Shown: positions 39,746 through 48,799, counted from the stretch's first letter. The stretch is 64,000 nucleotides of DNA from Mogibacterium sp. (GCA_017433975.1 JAFRGD010000031.1:124001-188000); one strand, 5' to 3'. Made by a program: numbers and translations. Notes: generated by a model not told the origin, from the sequence alone.

Positions 39746-41476
39746 ATGAAAACACAAACAGGATATGTAGCCGGAGTCAACGGGAACCTGATCAGGGTCG
39801 ATTTCGATGGCTCCGTCCGCAAGAACGAAGTCGGTTACATCCTCGTTGATGATAAGCGCCTCAAGGGAGAGGTCATCCGTATCAACAACGGGATAGTAAG
39901 CATGCAGATCTACGAGATGACCAACGGCATCAAGGTTGGCGACCAGGTAGAGTTTACCGGCGAGCTGATGAGCGTAGATCTGGGTCCGGGACTGCTGACC
40001 CAGGTATTTGACGGTCTGCAGAACCCGCTGCCGGAACTCGCCGAGCAGTGCGGATTCTTCCTGGACAGAGGTGTGTATCTGGACGCGATTCCGGACAGGG
40101 ATTGGGACTTCACACCGGTCGCCAAGATCGGTGACCGCGTCAGAGCGGGCAGCACCATCGGCACCGTACCAGAGGGGCTGTTCACGCACCACATCATGGT
40201 TCCTTTCACACTGAAGGGCAACGACTGGACGGTCAAGTCGGTCAACGAACCGGGAACGTACAACGTCCATTCCACAATCGCAACGATTGTGAACAGTAAA
40301 GGTGAGGAAAAAGACCTCACGATGATCTTTACGCAGCCGGTCAAACAGGCGGTCAAGTGCTATGAGGAGCGTCTGCGTCCGACCGAGCCGCTGGTCACCA
40401 AGATCCGCTGCATCGACTCCTTCCTCCCGGTCGCCAAGGGCGGCACCTTCTGCACGCCGGGACCGTTCGGAGCGGGCAAGACGGTTCTTCAGCACATGCA
40501 GGCCAAGAACTCCGAGACCGACATCGTAATCGTAGCCGCGTGCGGCGAGCGCGCCGGCGAGGTAGTAGAAGTACTCAAGGAGTTCCCGGAACTGACCGAC
40601 CCAAAGACAGGGCGGTCCCTGATGGAGAGAACGATCATCATCTGCAACACGTCGTCCATGCCGGTCGCCGCGAGAGAGGCGTCTTGCTACACGGCGGTAA
40701 CGCTGGCCGAGTACTACAGACAGATGGGACTCGACGTCCTGCTGCTCGCGGACTCCACGAGCCGCTGGGCGCAGGCGATGCGTGAGATGTCCGGCCGTCT
40801 GGAGGAGATTCCGGGCGAAGAGGCGTTCCCGGCATACCTCGAGTCGACGATCGCTGCGTTCTACGAGAGAGCCGGCAAGGTCCGCCTCGCGGACGGCAGC
40901 ATCGCTTCCATTACGATCGGCGGAACGGTATCGCCGGCCGGCGGCAACTTTGAGGAGCCTGTTACACAGGCCACGCTCAAGGTCGTTGGCGCATTCCACG
41001 GGCTCGCCAGAGAGCGCTCCGACGCGCGTAAATACCCTGCGATCCACCCGGTGGATTCCTGGTCCAAGTACAAGGGCGTTGTCGACATGGACCGCGTGAA
41101 CCGGGCGAGAGGCATTCTCATCCGGAGCACCGAGGTCAACCAGATGATGAAGGTCGTCGGCGAGGAAGGCACCTCCAGCGAGGACTACATCACCTATCAG
41201 AAGGGCGAGCTTCTTGACGCGGTCTATCTGCAGCAGAACTCCTTCGACCCGATCGACGAGGCCTGCTCGCCGGAGAGACAGCGCAGAGAGTTCGACCGGC
41301 TTTACGATGCGATGACGAGAACGTACAATCTCACCGACAAGAAAGAGATCCGTGCATTCTTCAACCAGCTCAGACAGGAATTCCTCGACTGGCACGGAAT
41401 CCAGTTTGAGACGCCAGAGTACCAGGCGCAGGAAGACAAGATCACTGATCTGTACATGTCAAAAGTGGTAGAGTAG
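39746..41476 (+). CDS. ntpA: V-type ATPase catalytic subunit A
   Basis: 576 residues. Walker [10 protein letters not shown] (in [16 protein letters not shown]), catalytic Glu in [18 protein letters not shown], and the long non-homologous insertion typical of A subunits near residues 110-190 ([14 protein letters not shown]). ATG at 39746 has AGGAG nine bases upstream; longer readings run through the end of the previous gene. Hydrolyses or makes ATP in the V1 head together with NtpB. Confidence 0.94.
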   Translation: MKTQTGYVAGVNGNLIRVDFDGSVRKNEVGYILVDDKRLKGEVIRINNGIVSMQIYEMTNGIKVGDQVEFTGELMSVDLGPGLLTQVFDGLQNPLPELAEQCGFFLDRGVYLDAIPDRDWDFTPVAKIGDRVRAGSTIGTVPEGLFTHHIMVPFTLKGNDWTVKSVNEPGTYNVHSTIATIVNSKGEEKDLTMIFTQPVKQAVKCYEERLRPTEPLVTKIRCIDSFLPVAKGGTFCTPGPFGAGKTVLQHMQAKNSETDIVIVAACGERAGEVVEVLKEFPELTDPKTGRSLMERTIIICNTSSMPVAAREASCYTAVTLAEYYRQMGLDVLLLADSTSRWAQAMREMSGRLEEIPGEEAFPAYLESTIAAFYERAGKVRLADGSIASITIGGTVSPAGGNFEEPVTQATLKVVGAFHGLARERSDARKYPAIHPVDSWSKYKGVVDMDRVNRARGILIRSTEVNQMMKVVGEEGTSSEDYITYQKGELLDAVYLQQNSFDPIDEACSPERQRREFDRLYDAMTRTYNLTDKKEIRAFFNQLRQEFLDWHGIQFETPEYQAQEDKITDLYMSKVVE

Positions 41477-41489
41477 GAGGTCGGTGAAC

Positions 41490-42785
41490 ATGCAGAAAGT
41501 ATATACAAAAATAGAATCAATCGTCGGTAACGTCGTCACCGTCCGCGCGCCGGGCGTCAAGAACGGCGACCTCGCGCTGGTGGGCGACAGTTACGCGAAC
41601 GTTATCAAACTGGATAAGGACCTCGTGTCCCTCCAGGTATTCGCAGGCGCGCAGGGCGTCAGCACGACGGACCCGGTCCGCTTCCTGGGCAGACCGATGA
41701 TGGTCTCGTTCTCCGACCACCTGCTCGGCCGTATTTTCGACGGTACCGGTGTTCCGAGAGACAACGGACCGGCGCTGACGGACAACATGATCCCGATCGG
41801 TGGACCGTCCTTCAACCCGGCCAAGCGTATCCTTCCAAAGAAGATGGTCCGTACCGGTATCCCGATGATCGACGTATTCAATACGTTGGTCGAGAGCCAG
41901 AAGCTCCCGATCTTCTCGATCTCCGGCGAGCCTTACAACCAGCTCCTTTCGAGAATCGCGATGCAGGCCGAGGTCGACATCATCATCCTCGGCGGCATGG
42001 GACTCAAGTACGACGACTACATGGAGTTCCGCGATACCCTCGAGAAGGGCGGCGCGATGAGCCACACCGTCATGTTCATCCATACGGCGTCGGACCCGAT
42101 CGTCGAGTGCACCCTGGTGCCTGACATGGCGCTTGCGGTCGCCGAGCAGTTCGCGCTCGAGGGCAAGCGGGTGCTCGTGCTCCTGACCGATATGACCAAC
42201 TTCGCTGACGCGCAAAAGGAAATGGCGATCACGATGGAGCAGGTCCCGTCCAACCGTGGTTATCCGGGAGACTTATACAGCTGTCTCGCTTCGCGGTATG
42301 AAAAGGCCGTCGATATCGAAGGCGCCGGCTCGATCACCATCCTCGGTGTAACGACCATGCCTGGTGACGACGTCACGCACCCGGTGCCGGATAATACAGG
42401 ATACATCACAGAGGGTCAGTTCTATCTGAAGAACGGTCACATCGAGCCGTTCGGTTCGCTCTCCCGACTCAAACAGAACGTCAACGGCAAGACGAGAGAT
42501 GACCACCGTGCGCTGATGGACGGCATGATCAAGCTGTACGCGCAGTACAAGGAGTCCCTTGAGAAGAAATCCATGGGCTTCATGATGACAGAGTGGGACG
42601 ACAAGCTGCTGAAATACGGTGAGATGTTCGAAGCCAAGATGATGGACCTCTCCGTGAATATTCCTCTCGAGGACGCGCTTGACCTGGGCTGGCAGATTCT
42701 GGCGGAATGCTTCGACCCAGTTGAAACAGGTCTCAAGACAAGTCTGATCAAAGAGAGATGGCCGAACAAGGACGCGTTGAATTAA
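41490..42785 (+). CDS. ntpB: V-type ATPase subunit B
   Basis: 431 residues, regulatory nucleotide-binding-fold subunit without a P-loop. Blocks: [73 protein letters not shown] and the C-terminal [19 protein letters not shown] is nine bases before ATG 41490; a GTG two codons earlier is too close to it. Confidence 0.94.
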   Translation: MQKVYTKIESIVGNVVTVRAPGVKNGDLALVGDSYANVIKLDKDLVSLQVFAGAQGVSTTDPVRFLGRPMMVSFSDHLLGRIFDGTGVPRDNGPALTDNMIPIGGPSFNPAKRILPKKMVRTGIPMIDVFNTLVESQKLPIFSISGEPYNQLLSRIAMQAEVDIIILGGMGLKYDDYMEFRDTLEKGGAMSHTVMFIHTASDPIVECTLVPDMALAVAEQFALEGKRVLVLLTDMTNFADAQKEMAITMEQVPSNRGYPGDLYSCLASRYEKAVDIEGAGSITILGVTTMPGDDVTHPVPDNTGYITEGQFYLKNGHIEPFGSLSRLKQNVNGKTRDDHRALMDGMIKLYAQYKESLEKKSMGFMMTEWDDKLLKYGEMFEAKMMDLSVNIPLEDALDLGWQILAECFDPVETGLKTSLIKERWPNKDALN

Positions 42786-42800
42786 TTAAAGGAGCGTGTC

Positions 42801-43409
42801 ATGGCTATCAAACTTACAAAGAATGAACTGAAGAAGCAAAAGGACAACCTGAAACAGTTCCAGCGCTATCTTCCGACCCTGCAGCTCAAGAAACAACAGC
42901 TGCAGTCGGTCATCATGAAGATCCGGCAGGAACTCGAGCAGAAGGAAGCCGAGCGAATTCAGATGATTGGTGATTTGGACGAATGGGTAGCTGTATTCGC
43001 AGAAAATGAGATCTTCGATGAGGAAAAAAGACTTGAGATGCTCGTCCAGCCTGACCGGGTGATCAGCAAGGACGTGAACATCGCAGGCGTCACGATTCCG
43101 TCGTTCGAGGAGCTGACGTTCAAAGACATCAATTACGACGTGGCTGACTATCCGCTCTGGGTGGACACTGCGGTCTTCAAGCTTCGTGAGATTGCCAGAC
43201 TCGACGCATTGGTCTCGACGCTCCGGAAGCAGACAGAGCTTCTGGAGGCGGAGTTACGGACGACCTCTCAGAGGGTGAACCTCTTCGAAAAGGTCAAGAT
43301 TCCGGAGGCAAAGGAAAACATCCGCGTAATCCAGGTTTATCTGGGAGACCAGCAGACTGCGGCGGTCGTCCGCGGCAAGATCTCAAAGAAGAAACTTGTG
43401 GAGGTATAG
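42801..43409 (+). CDS. ntpD: V-type ATPase subunit D (central shaft)
   Basis: 202 residues, coiled-coil rotor shaft. N-terminal helix KLTKNELKKQKDNLKQFQRYLPTLQLKKQQL and C-terminal helix RVNLFEKVKIPEAKENIRVIQVYLGDQQTAAVVRGKISKKK are typical of the family. The next gene starts after two bases. Confidence 0.92.
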   Translation: MAIKLTKNELKKQKDNLKQFQRYLPTLQLKKQQLQSVIMKIRQELEQKEAERIQMIGDLDEWVAVFAENEIFDEEKRLEMLVQPDRVISKDVNIAGVTIPSFEELTFKDINYDVADYPLWVDTAVFKLREIARLDALVSTLRKQTELLEAELRTTSQRVNLFEKVKIPEAKENIRVIQVYLGDQQTAAVVRGKISKKKLVEV

Positions 43410-43411
43410 AG

Positions 43412-45235
43412 ATGATTGAGAAAATGAAGATGGTTCACATCATCACCTCAGCCTCCGCAAAAGAGGAGATGTTAAAGGGTCTCCGGGACATCGGCGTCGT
43501 GCACCTTGCGGAAAAACAAAGTGCCGACCGCGCGGTCACCGAGCGGTTCCAGTCGATCTCCGACGCGACTGCGGTGCTCAAGTCCCATGCAGATCCAAAG
43601 AAACTTAAGAATAATACAGAGACGCTGACCGACGAGGAGTTTGGCAAGGTCTACGCGGAGGTGCGCGGCGCCATCGATCAGAAGGCCGCGCTCGAGCAGG
43701 AGATCTCTTCGACAGAGATCGAGATCGCCCGGGTCGCGCCGTGGGGAGACTTCCAGCCGTCCGATGTGGACTTCCTGAGAGACCACGGCTTCGACTTCCA
43801 TTTCTACCGCATGGCGGAAAAGGATTACCCGGAAGTGGCTTCCTCCGAAGACATCAAAGTGATCAAGCTCGGAACCATCGAGAAGTCGATTGCAGTAGCG
43901 GTCCTCGGAACGCTTCCGCAGACGATCCAGGGAGCGGAGTTCACCCTGCCGGACAAAAGCGTCACTGACCTCGAACAGGGCGTTGCCGACGCAGAGCAGC
44001 GGATCAAGGAATGCGAGGAGACCCTCGACGACGCGTCGCGGTACTATAATGCATTCCACGAACAGCAGCTGAAGGTTCAGAACGAACTCAAATTCTCGGA
44101 GGCCAACGCGACCCTTCAGGGCGACGAAGACTTCGCGTGGATCTCCGGATACATTCCGGAGGCGGACGTTGAGACCTTCAAAGCCATGGCGGCCGAAAAG
44201 AAGTGCGCCTGGGCCATCGAGGACGTGGATGAGGAAGACTACCAGATTCCGACCAAGCTCCGCTTCAACAAGGTGTCGAGGCTGATCAAGCCGATCTACG
44301 ATATCCTGGACATCTCGCCGGGATACCGGGAGCAGGACATTTCCTTGTGGTTCTTCCTGTTCTTCATCCTGTTCTTCGCCATGATCATCGGCGACGGCGG
44401 CTACGGCGTACTGATCCTCGCGGCGACGGCGGTGATCCACGCGAAACAAAAGAAAGTCACGGACGCCACGTTCCTGCTCTACATCCTGTCGATCGGTACG
44501 ATCATCTGGGGAGCGGTGACGGGCACGTGGTTCGGCATGGAAAGCGCCATGAAAGTCCCGTTCCTCCGGGCAATGGTCATCCCGAGCATCGCGACGTATC
44601 CGGAGTACTTCGGCGTCACGAGTACGCAGACGCAGTTTGCGATCATGAAGTTCTCGCTGTCGGTCGGCGTGGTCCAGCTCGCGCTCGGCACGCTGCTCTC
44701 CATCCGCAAGAAGGCCATGGAGAAAGACCTGTCGCTGATCGCGGACATCGGATGGATGATCGCGACGGTATCCATGTACATGCTGGCGCTCAACCTGGTC
44801 ATCCAGGAGGACATCAACCTCAAGCCGGTCTTCATCGGCATCGGCATTGCGTTCGTGATGGTTGTATTGTTCGGCGGAATGACACCGGGCACGACTTTCG
44901 GGCAGTCCATCAAGTCCGGACTCGCCGGCTCGTTCACGACCTTCCTGGATACGATCAGCTGCTTCAGTAACGTAATGAGTTACATCCGCCTGTTCGCGGT
45001 AGGCATGGCCGGCGTCGCGATCTCGCAGAGCTTCAACGACCTCGGCGGCGGTATGCCGGGAGCGCTGGTCATCGTCGGTGCAATCATCATATTGCTCGGG
45101 CACGCGCTGAACATAGCAATGTGCTTCCTGTCAGTAGTTGTTCACGGCGTGAGACTGAACGTCCTCGAATTCTCGGGTCAGGCCGGGATCGAGTGGGCGG
45201 GCGTCTCATACGATCCGTTTAAAGAAGTCAAATAA
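43412..45235 (+). CDS. ntpI: V-type ATPase subunit I (membrane stator, subunit a homologue)
   Basis: 607 residues. Cytoplasmic N-terminal half of about 300 residues with coiled coils, then about seven membrane helices (starting at DISLWFFLFFILFFAMIIGDGGYGVLIL). The helix with the essential Arg is seen in SCFSNVMSYIRLFAVGMAGVAISQSFNDLGGG. It provides the ion path at the edge of the NtpK ring. Confidence 0.93.
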   Translation: MIEKMKMVHIITSASAKEEMLKGLRDIGVVHLAEKQSADRAVTERFQSISDATAVLKSHADPKKLKNNTETLTDEEFGKVYAEVRGAIDQKAALEQEISSTEIEIARVAPWGDFQPSDVDFLRDHGFDFHFYRMAEKDYPEVASSEDIKVIKLGTIEKSIAVAVLGTLPQTIQGAEFTLPDKSVTDLEQGVADAEQRIKECEETLDDASRYYNAFHEQQLKVQNELKFSEANATLQGDEDFAWISGYIPEADVETFKAMAAEKKCAWAIEDVDEEDYQIPTKLRFNKVSRLIKPIYDILDISPGYREQDISLWFFLFFILFFAMIIGDGGYGVLILAATAVIHAKQKKVTDATFLLYILSIGTIIWGAVTGTWFGMESAMKVPFLRAMVIPSIATYPEYFGVTSTQTQFAIMKFSLSVGVVQLALGTLLSIRKKAMEKDLSLIADIGWMIATVSMYMLALNLVIQEDINLKPVFIGIGIAFVMVVLFGGMTPGTTFGQSIKSGLAGSFTTFLDTISCFSNVMSYIRLFAVGMAGVAISQSFNDLGGGMPGALVIVGAIIILLGHALNIAMCFLSVVVHGVRLNVLEFSGQAGIEWAGVSYDPFKEVK

Positions 45236-45269
45236 TTCAAGTCAAATAATCAAGTAAAGGAGAATGATT

Positions 45270-45704
45270 ATGGATATTAATCTCGCTTATGTCGGAATGG
45301 CAGCCGCCCTTGGTTTATCTGCTTCAGGGTCTGGGTTTGGAGCCGGAACCGCCGGTATGGCAACTGTTGGCGCATGGAAGAAATGATATGCCGCAGGAAA
45401 GCCTGCACCGTTCATCATGATCGCGTTCACGGGAGCCCCGCTGACGCAGATCATCTACGGATTCCTCCTGATGAACTTCATCAAGAACGCCAGCTGCGAA
45501 CCGGGCCTGGCTCTCGGCGTAGGCATTTTCGGCGGACTCGCGATCGGACTCTCCGCGCTCAACCAGGGCAAGTGCTCGGCCGCAGCTTCGGATGCGCTCG
45601 GTGCAACAGGAAAGGGTGTCGCAAACTACTTCATTGTAATCGGTATCGCAGAGACGGTAGCGTTGTTCACGCTCGTCTTCTGCCTGCTCATTCTGAACAG
45701 CTAA
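45270..45704 (+). CDS. ntpK: V-type ATPase proteolipid subunit K with in-frame TGA (probable selenoprotein)
   Basis: The frame from ATG 45270 to TAA 45704 encodes 144 residues if the single TGA at 45384-45386 (codon 39) is read through. The protein is a normal four-helix proteolipid. Helices are at about 4-34, 48-70, 77-100 and 117-143. The ion site equivalent to Enterococcus NtpK is complete: Thr59-Gln60 (PLTQIIYG), Gln99 (NQGK) and Glu128 (IAETVAL). UGA falls in the first loop, WKK-UGA-YAAGKPAPF. From memory, spirochaete-type relatives have Cys here. selC, selA and selB are in the same window. No ribosome site serves the next Met (45417), and stopping at UGA would leave a 38-residue peptide. 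Alternatives are a sequencing error (one base from TGC/TGT) or a broken gene. All other operon members are intact. Confidence 0.82.
45383..45418 (+). promoter_or_regulatory. SECIS-like hairpin beginning at the in-frame UGA of ntpK
   Basis: Lower stem ATGAT (45383-45387, containing the TGA) pairs with ATCAT (45414-45418). Upper stem GCAGG (45393-45397) pairs with CCTGC (45402-45406) around tetraloop AAAG. Overall size is 36 bases with UGA at the base, as in E. coli fdhF. The loop lies only 11 bases after UGA (fdhF about 18) and lacks the GGU apex, so it departs from the E. coli consensus. Recognition by the local SelB is an inference. Confidence 0.5.
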
Positions 45705-45740
45705 TACCGATTTGACAACCGAATGAAATATGATACAAGC

Positions 45741-45765
45741 GGCCGGCGGAATGCCGGCCACTTTT
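45741..45765 (+). terminator. Terminator of V-type ATPase operon
   Basis: GGCCGGC (45741-45747), loop GGAAT, GCCGGCC (45753-45759), then ACTTTT. Its strong stem and short T run end the operon 37 bases after ntpK. Confidence 0.7.
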
Positions 45766-45779
45766 CGTGAGATACCATT

Positions 45780-45804
45780 GGCCGGCGCAATGCCAGCCGC
45801 TTTT
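45780..45804 (+). repeat. Second, degenerate copy of the ntpK terminator hairpin
   Basis: GGCCGGC (45780-45786), loop GCAAT, GCCAGCC (45792-45798), then GCTTTT. It is a near copy of the hairpin 39 bases upstream with one mismatched pair, so this looks like a tandem duplication that gives a double terminator. Confidence 0.65.
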
Positions 45805-46270
45805 CATGTGCGAAGACTGCCTGCAACCGAACAGGCGAACTACGCAAGTTGACCACCCGCTGGGGGACCTGGCGCCTGCCCGGCAAGGTCGCATTTGGCG
45901 GGGCATCCCTTTATTCGACATTTCTATCCCTTTATTCTTCAAAGTGTTGAAACCACCGAACGCATTGTGGTATGAAAGAGAAACAATGTGTGATCTGTTT
46001 TCAGAATTGTATCGATGATCGTATCAGCAGGGCTGATTGATACAGATTTATGACGAGATGATTGTCAACAAACCGATGGGAATGGACTTGGGAAGCCACT
46101 TTTGTATCGCATTTCGAAATGAATCGTTTTTCGATACAAAAAAGAAAAGGGAGGGAAGGGATTCTGGCAAAAACATGTATCAATCTTCTGCAAAAACTCC
46201 AAATCGATACAAATATGAATAATGAGGCGATGAGAGAAAAACGAGGCGATGCCAGAAAGAGGTGGGAGTG
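45805..46270 (+). other. AT-richer intergenic region with repeated GTATCG motifs and nested palindromes
   Basis: No convincing gene. From about 45900 the base composition shifts to AT-rich. GTATCG or its complement CGATAC occurs at 46009, 46104, 46132 and 46204, with near matches GTATCA/TGATAC at 46021, 46038 and 46178. CTTTTGTATCG (near 46100-46109) and CGATACAAAA (46132-46141) form an inverted repeat that encloses the perfect palindrome CATTTCGAAATG (46110-46121). Just before the next gene GAGGCGATG occurs twice. This arrangement looks like a multi-site operator or a recombination region. Confidence 0.5.
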
Positions 46271-47131
46271 ATGAGGAACACGTTGATCCGCATTCTTAAT
46301 GCGGAACTCAGAGGCTATCGGGAGTTGCATTACCGAATGGCAAGGCGATATGGCAGACTTCTCAAGCGAACGGATATCGAGAATAAAAAACTGTCTATCA
46401 GCAGTCGTAAAGAAGGTAGCTACTATACGATGCGATGGAAGGAAAACGAACAACAGCATTATAAGTATTTGGGCTCCAAGGAAAATGAACTGGTAAAAGC
46501 CATTCAGGAACGTGAGTATTTGAAACGGTCTCTTCTGGAATTGAAGGAAACCGCCAATCAACTCACCGGGTTTGCAAGTCATTATAGAGAATTCGATCCC
46601 GTCGCCGTCAACAACAACCTGCCAAAGGCTTACCGGCTCACCGATGAACACCTGAACGAAGTCATTGGAAAGGATAAAGCGCGAAAGTGGAAGGAGGACG
46701 CCCTGCGGTACAAACGCGAGCATGAGGCGAAATACGGCGTCCCGTACCCGGAGGAACGGCAGAACCGCACGAGCGACGGAACGATGGTACGGTCAAAGTC
46801 AGAGGTCGCTATATACAATATCCTGCTTTCGATGGAGATCCAATTCGTGTATGAGTTGCCGACAGAGGTGTGCGGCAGAACCGTCTGGCCGGACTTTACG
46901 ATTTATTGTGAACCGTTGGACCGGCTGATCCTATGGGAACACTTCGGCAGGCTGTTCGAAGAGAAATACCGGCTTCGGTTTGCCCAGGCGATGGACCTGT
47001 ATCTGAAGGACGGCCGGGTTCCATGCGTTGATCTGCTGATGTCGTTCGACACGATGGACGGTAAACTGGACACGAAGGCAGTCACGGAGCTGGTCAGATG
47101 TCTGGTTTGCGGGGAGCCGCTCGCTGCGTAA
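46271..47131 (+). CDS. Hypothetical protein with PD-(D/E)XK nuclease-like domain
   Basis: 286 residues. The N-terminal half is basic and helical (RNTLIRILNAELRGYRELHYRMARRYGRLLKR), with a small beta segment SYYTMRWKENEQQHYKYLG. The C-terminal 110 residues show the pattern of a PD-(D/E)XK fold: SKSEVAIYNILLSM (Glu), YELPTEVCGRTVWPDFTIY (Asp) and LILWEHFGRL (Glu). Similar orphan proteins occur in many Clostridia; function unknown, possibly nucleic-acid binding or cleaving. Codon use is less GC-rich than neighbours, suggesting separate origin. ATG 46271 has GGGAG six bases before it; a GTG three codons upstream is an alternative. Confidence 0.72.
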   Translation: MRNTLIRILNAELRGYRELHYRMARRYGRLLKRTDIENKKLSISSRKEGSYYTMRWKENEQQHYKYLGSKENELVKAIQEREYLKRSLLELKETANQLTGFASHYREFDPVAVNNNLPKAYRLTDEHLNEVIGKDKARKWKEDALRYKREHEAKYGVPYPEERQNRTSDGTMVRSKSEVAIYNILLSMEIQFVYELPTEVCGRTVWPDFTIYCEPLDRLILWEHFGRLFEEKYRLRFAQAMDLYLKDGRVPCVDLLMSFDTMDGKLDTKAVTELVRCLVCGEPLAA

Positions 47132-47173
47132 AGATATGCAGCCAGATACGGTCTGTTTTGTGGCGAGAACCCA

Positions 47174-47202
47174 TTGAAAAAAGCGGCGCAAAAGCATATT
47201 AT
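47174..47202 (+). promoter_or_regulatory. Promoter of cupin-butyrate kinase operon
   Basis: TTGAAA (47174-47179), 17 bases, TATTAT (47197-47202), about 50 bases before the cupin ATG. Confidence 0.65.
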
Positions 47203-47261
47203 AGTTTAGTATGAAGATAATGAGGAAGTCCTGGCACGGAGATGCATAGGAGGAAAAAGTC

Positions 47262-47603
47262 ATGATCAGGCAGGCAAGATACGAGGAGAAAACCAACGTA
47301 CAGGGCGGTGCGGGAACCGTCCGGTTTTATCATATCGTCGAGGCGGATGAGCTGTACGGCCACGGGCGGCTGTACGCAAAGATCGTCGTACCGCCGGGCG
47401 CTTCGATCGGATGGCACGTTCACCACGGTGAGACGGAGCCGTATTTCATCCTTTCCGGCGAGGGACTGTTCACCGACAGCGACGGCAGCGTGCATCGGGT
47501 TACGGCCGGCGACAGCTGCCTGATCGAGCCGGAACACGGCCACAGCATCGCGAACGAAGGCCCGGAGGACCTGGTCTTCATCGCTCTGATTCATAAAGCA
47601 TAA
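47262..47603 (+). CDS. Small cupin-fold protein
   Basis: 113 residues, a single Cupin_2 barrel. Metal-binding pattern GWHVHHGETEPYFILSGEG (His, His, Glu) and the second-motif His in EPEHGHSIAN. Function not determined; such proteins often bind a metal and a small carboxylate. It begins the operon that continues with two butyrate kinases, with 11 bases between stop and next ATG. AGGAGG precedes the ATG. Confidence 0.85.
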   Translation: MIRQARYEEKTNVQGGAGTVRFYHIVEADELYGHGRLYAKIVVPPGASIGWHVHHGETEPYFILSGEGLFTDSDGSVHRVTAGDSCLIEPEHGHSIANEGPEDLVFIALIHKA

Positions 47604-47614
47604 AGGAGACAACC

Positions 47615-48757
47615 ATGGGCTACAAAACTTTCGTGATCAATCCGGGGTCGACGTCGACCAAGCTCGCGTACTTTGACGATGAAACCAAGCTTTTTGAGGC
47701 GAACGTGTTCCACGACGCGCCGGAGCTGCTCAAATTCGAGCACGTCCGGGACCAGTTCGAGTTCCGGCTCGGGGTCATCCTGGACTTTCTCAAGGAGAAG
47801 AATATCGACCTGAACGGCGTCGACGCGATCGTCGGCCGGGGCGGCGGCTTCCACACGGTGGAGGGCGGCACATACGAGATCAACGATTTGATGTATGAGC
47901 ACACCCGGACCGGTGTTACTGTGATCGACCACCCGTGCATGCTCGGCGTTCCGCTGGCCAAGGCGTTGCAGGACCGCTTCGGCGGCCGCGCGTTCGTGGT
48001 CGACTCGACCAACATCGACGAGCTGCAGGACCTCGCGCGGATCACCGGCGTGGACGGCTATTACCGCCGCTCGGCGGACCACCCGCTCAACCAAAAGGGC
48101 ACGATCCGCAAGCACTGCAAGGAGCACGGGACCCGCTACGAGGACGGGAACTACATCTGTTGCCACATCGACGGCGGCACGTCCATCACGGCGCACCGCA
48201 AGGGCAAGATGATCGACACGACGTGCCCTGGCCTCGGGAGCGGCGCGTTCTCCCCGACGAGAATCGGCTTCCTCGAGGTCGCCACGGTCTTTGAGATCCT
48301 CAAGGACTACGACATGAAAGACCTCGCCAAGATGTGCACCCGCGCGGGCGGCTTCGTGAGCTACTTCGGGACGTCGGACTCCGACTACGTCCACGGGCTC
48401 AAGGAGCAGGGCGACGCGAAGGCGGACCTCGTCTGGCGCGCCATGGTTTACCAAATCTGCAAAAACATCGGTTCGATGGCAACCGTCCTCGAGGGCAAGG
48501 TCGACGCGATCATCCTCTGCGGCGGCCTGATGCGCTTTGACGACATCCTGCAGCAGATCAAGCAGCAGTGCGAGTGGATCGCCCCGGTGTACTCGTACCC
48601 GGGCGAGGTCGAGCACGAGGCGATGGCGGCCGGCGCGCTCCGCGTCCTCCGCGGCGAGGAGACGCCAAAGGTCTACACCGGCGTTCCGATCTTCACCGGC
48701 TTCGCGTGGGAGACCGCCGAGGAACGCGGCCGCCGCATGGACGACGACGTGATCTGA
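47615..48757 (+). CDS. buk: Butyrate kinase (first of tandem pair)
   Basis: 380 residues of the acetate/butyrate kinase family. N-terminal VINPGSTSTKLAYFDDE, DAIVGRGG, DHPCMLGVP, CHIDGGTSITAHRKGKMID (ATP site), ILCGGLMRFDDIL and PVYSYPGEVEHEAMAAGALRVLRGEE. Makes ATP from butyryl or branched-chain acyl phosphate. No phosphotransbutyrylase gene is adjacent. It is slightly longer than its partner because of a C-terminal tail (AEERGRRMDDDVI). AAAGGAG precedes the ATG. Confidence 0.92.
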   Translation: MGYKTFVINPGSTSTKLAYFDDETKLFEANVFHDAPELLKFEHVRDQFEFRLGVILDFLKEKNIDLNGVDAIVGRGGGFHTVEGGTYEINDLMYEHTRTGVTVIDHPCMLGVPLAKALQDRFGGRAFVVDSTNIDELQDLARITGVDGYYRRSADHPLNQKGTIRKHCKEHGTRYEDGNYICCHIDGGTSITAHRKGKMIDTTCPGLGSGAFSPTRIGFLEVATVFEILKDYDMKDLAKMCTRAGGFVSYFGTSDSDYVHGLKEQGDAKADLVWRAMVYQICKNIGSMATVLEGKVDAIILCGGLMRFDDILQQIKQQCEWIAPVYSYPGEVEHEAMAAGALRVLRGEETPKVYTGVPIFTGFAWETAEERGRRMDDDVI

Positions 48758-48799
48758 TGACGCGTGTCAACGCATTTTGACAAAATAAGGAAGGCAACG

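Noticed and set aside
45423..45447. Second hairpin (CGGG/CCCG with flanking GCGT/ACGC) as the SECIS element
   Set aside because: Its loop lies about 47 bases after the UGA, beyond the usual range for bacterial SECIS. The hairpin starting at the UGA is better placed.
45417..45704. Separate small membrane protein starting at Met 45417 downstream of the TGA
   Set aside because: No ribosome site precedes this ATG, it would lack the first helix of the proteolipid, and the reading frame is continuous in homology with the upstream 38 codons.
46062..46271. Small 69-codon gene before the PD-(D/E)XK-like gene
   Set aside because: No ribosome site, Lys/Arg-rich random composition, and it covers the repeated GTATCG motifs.
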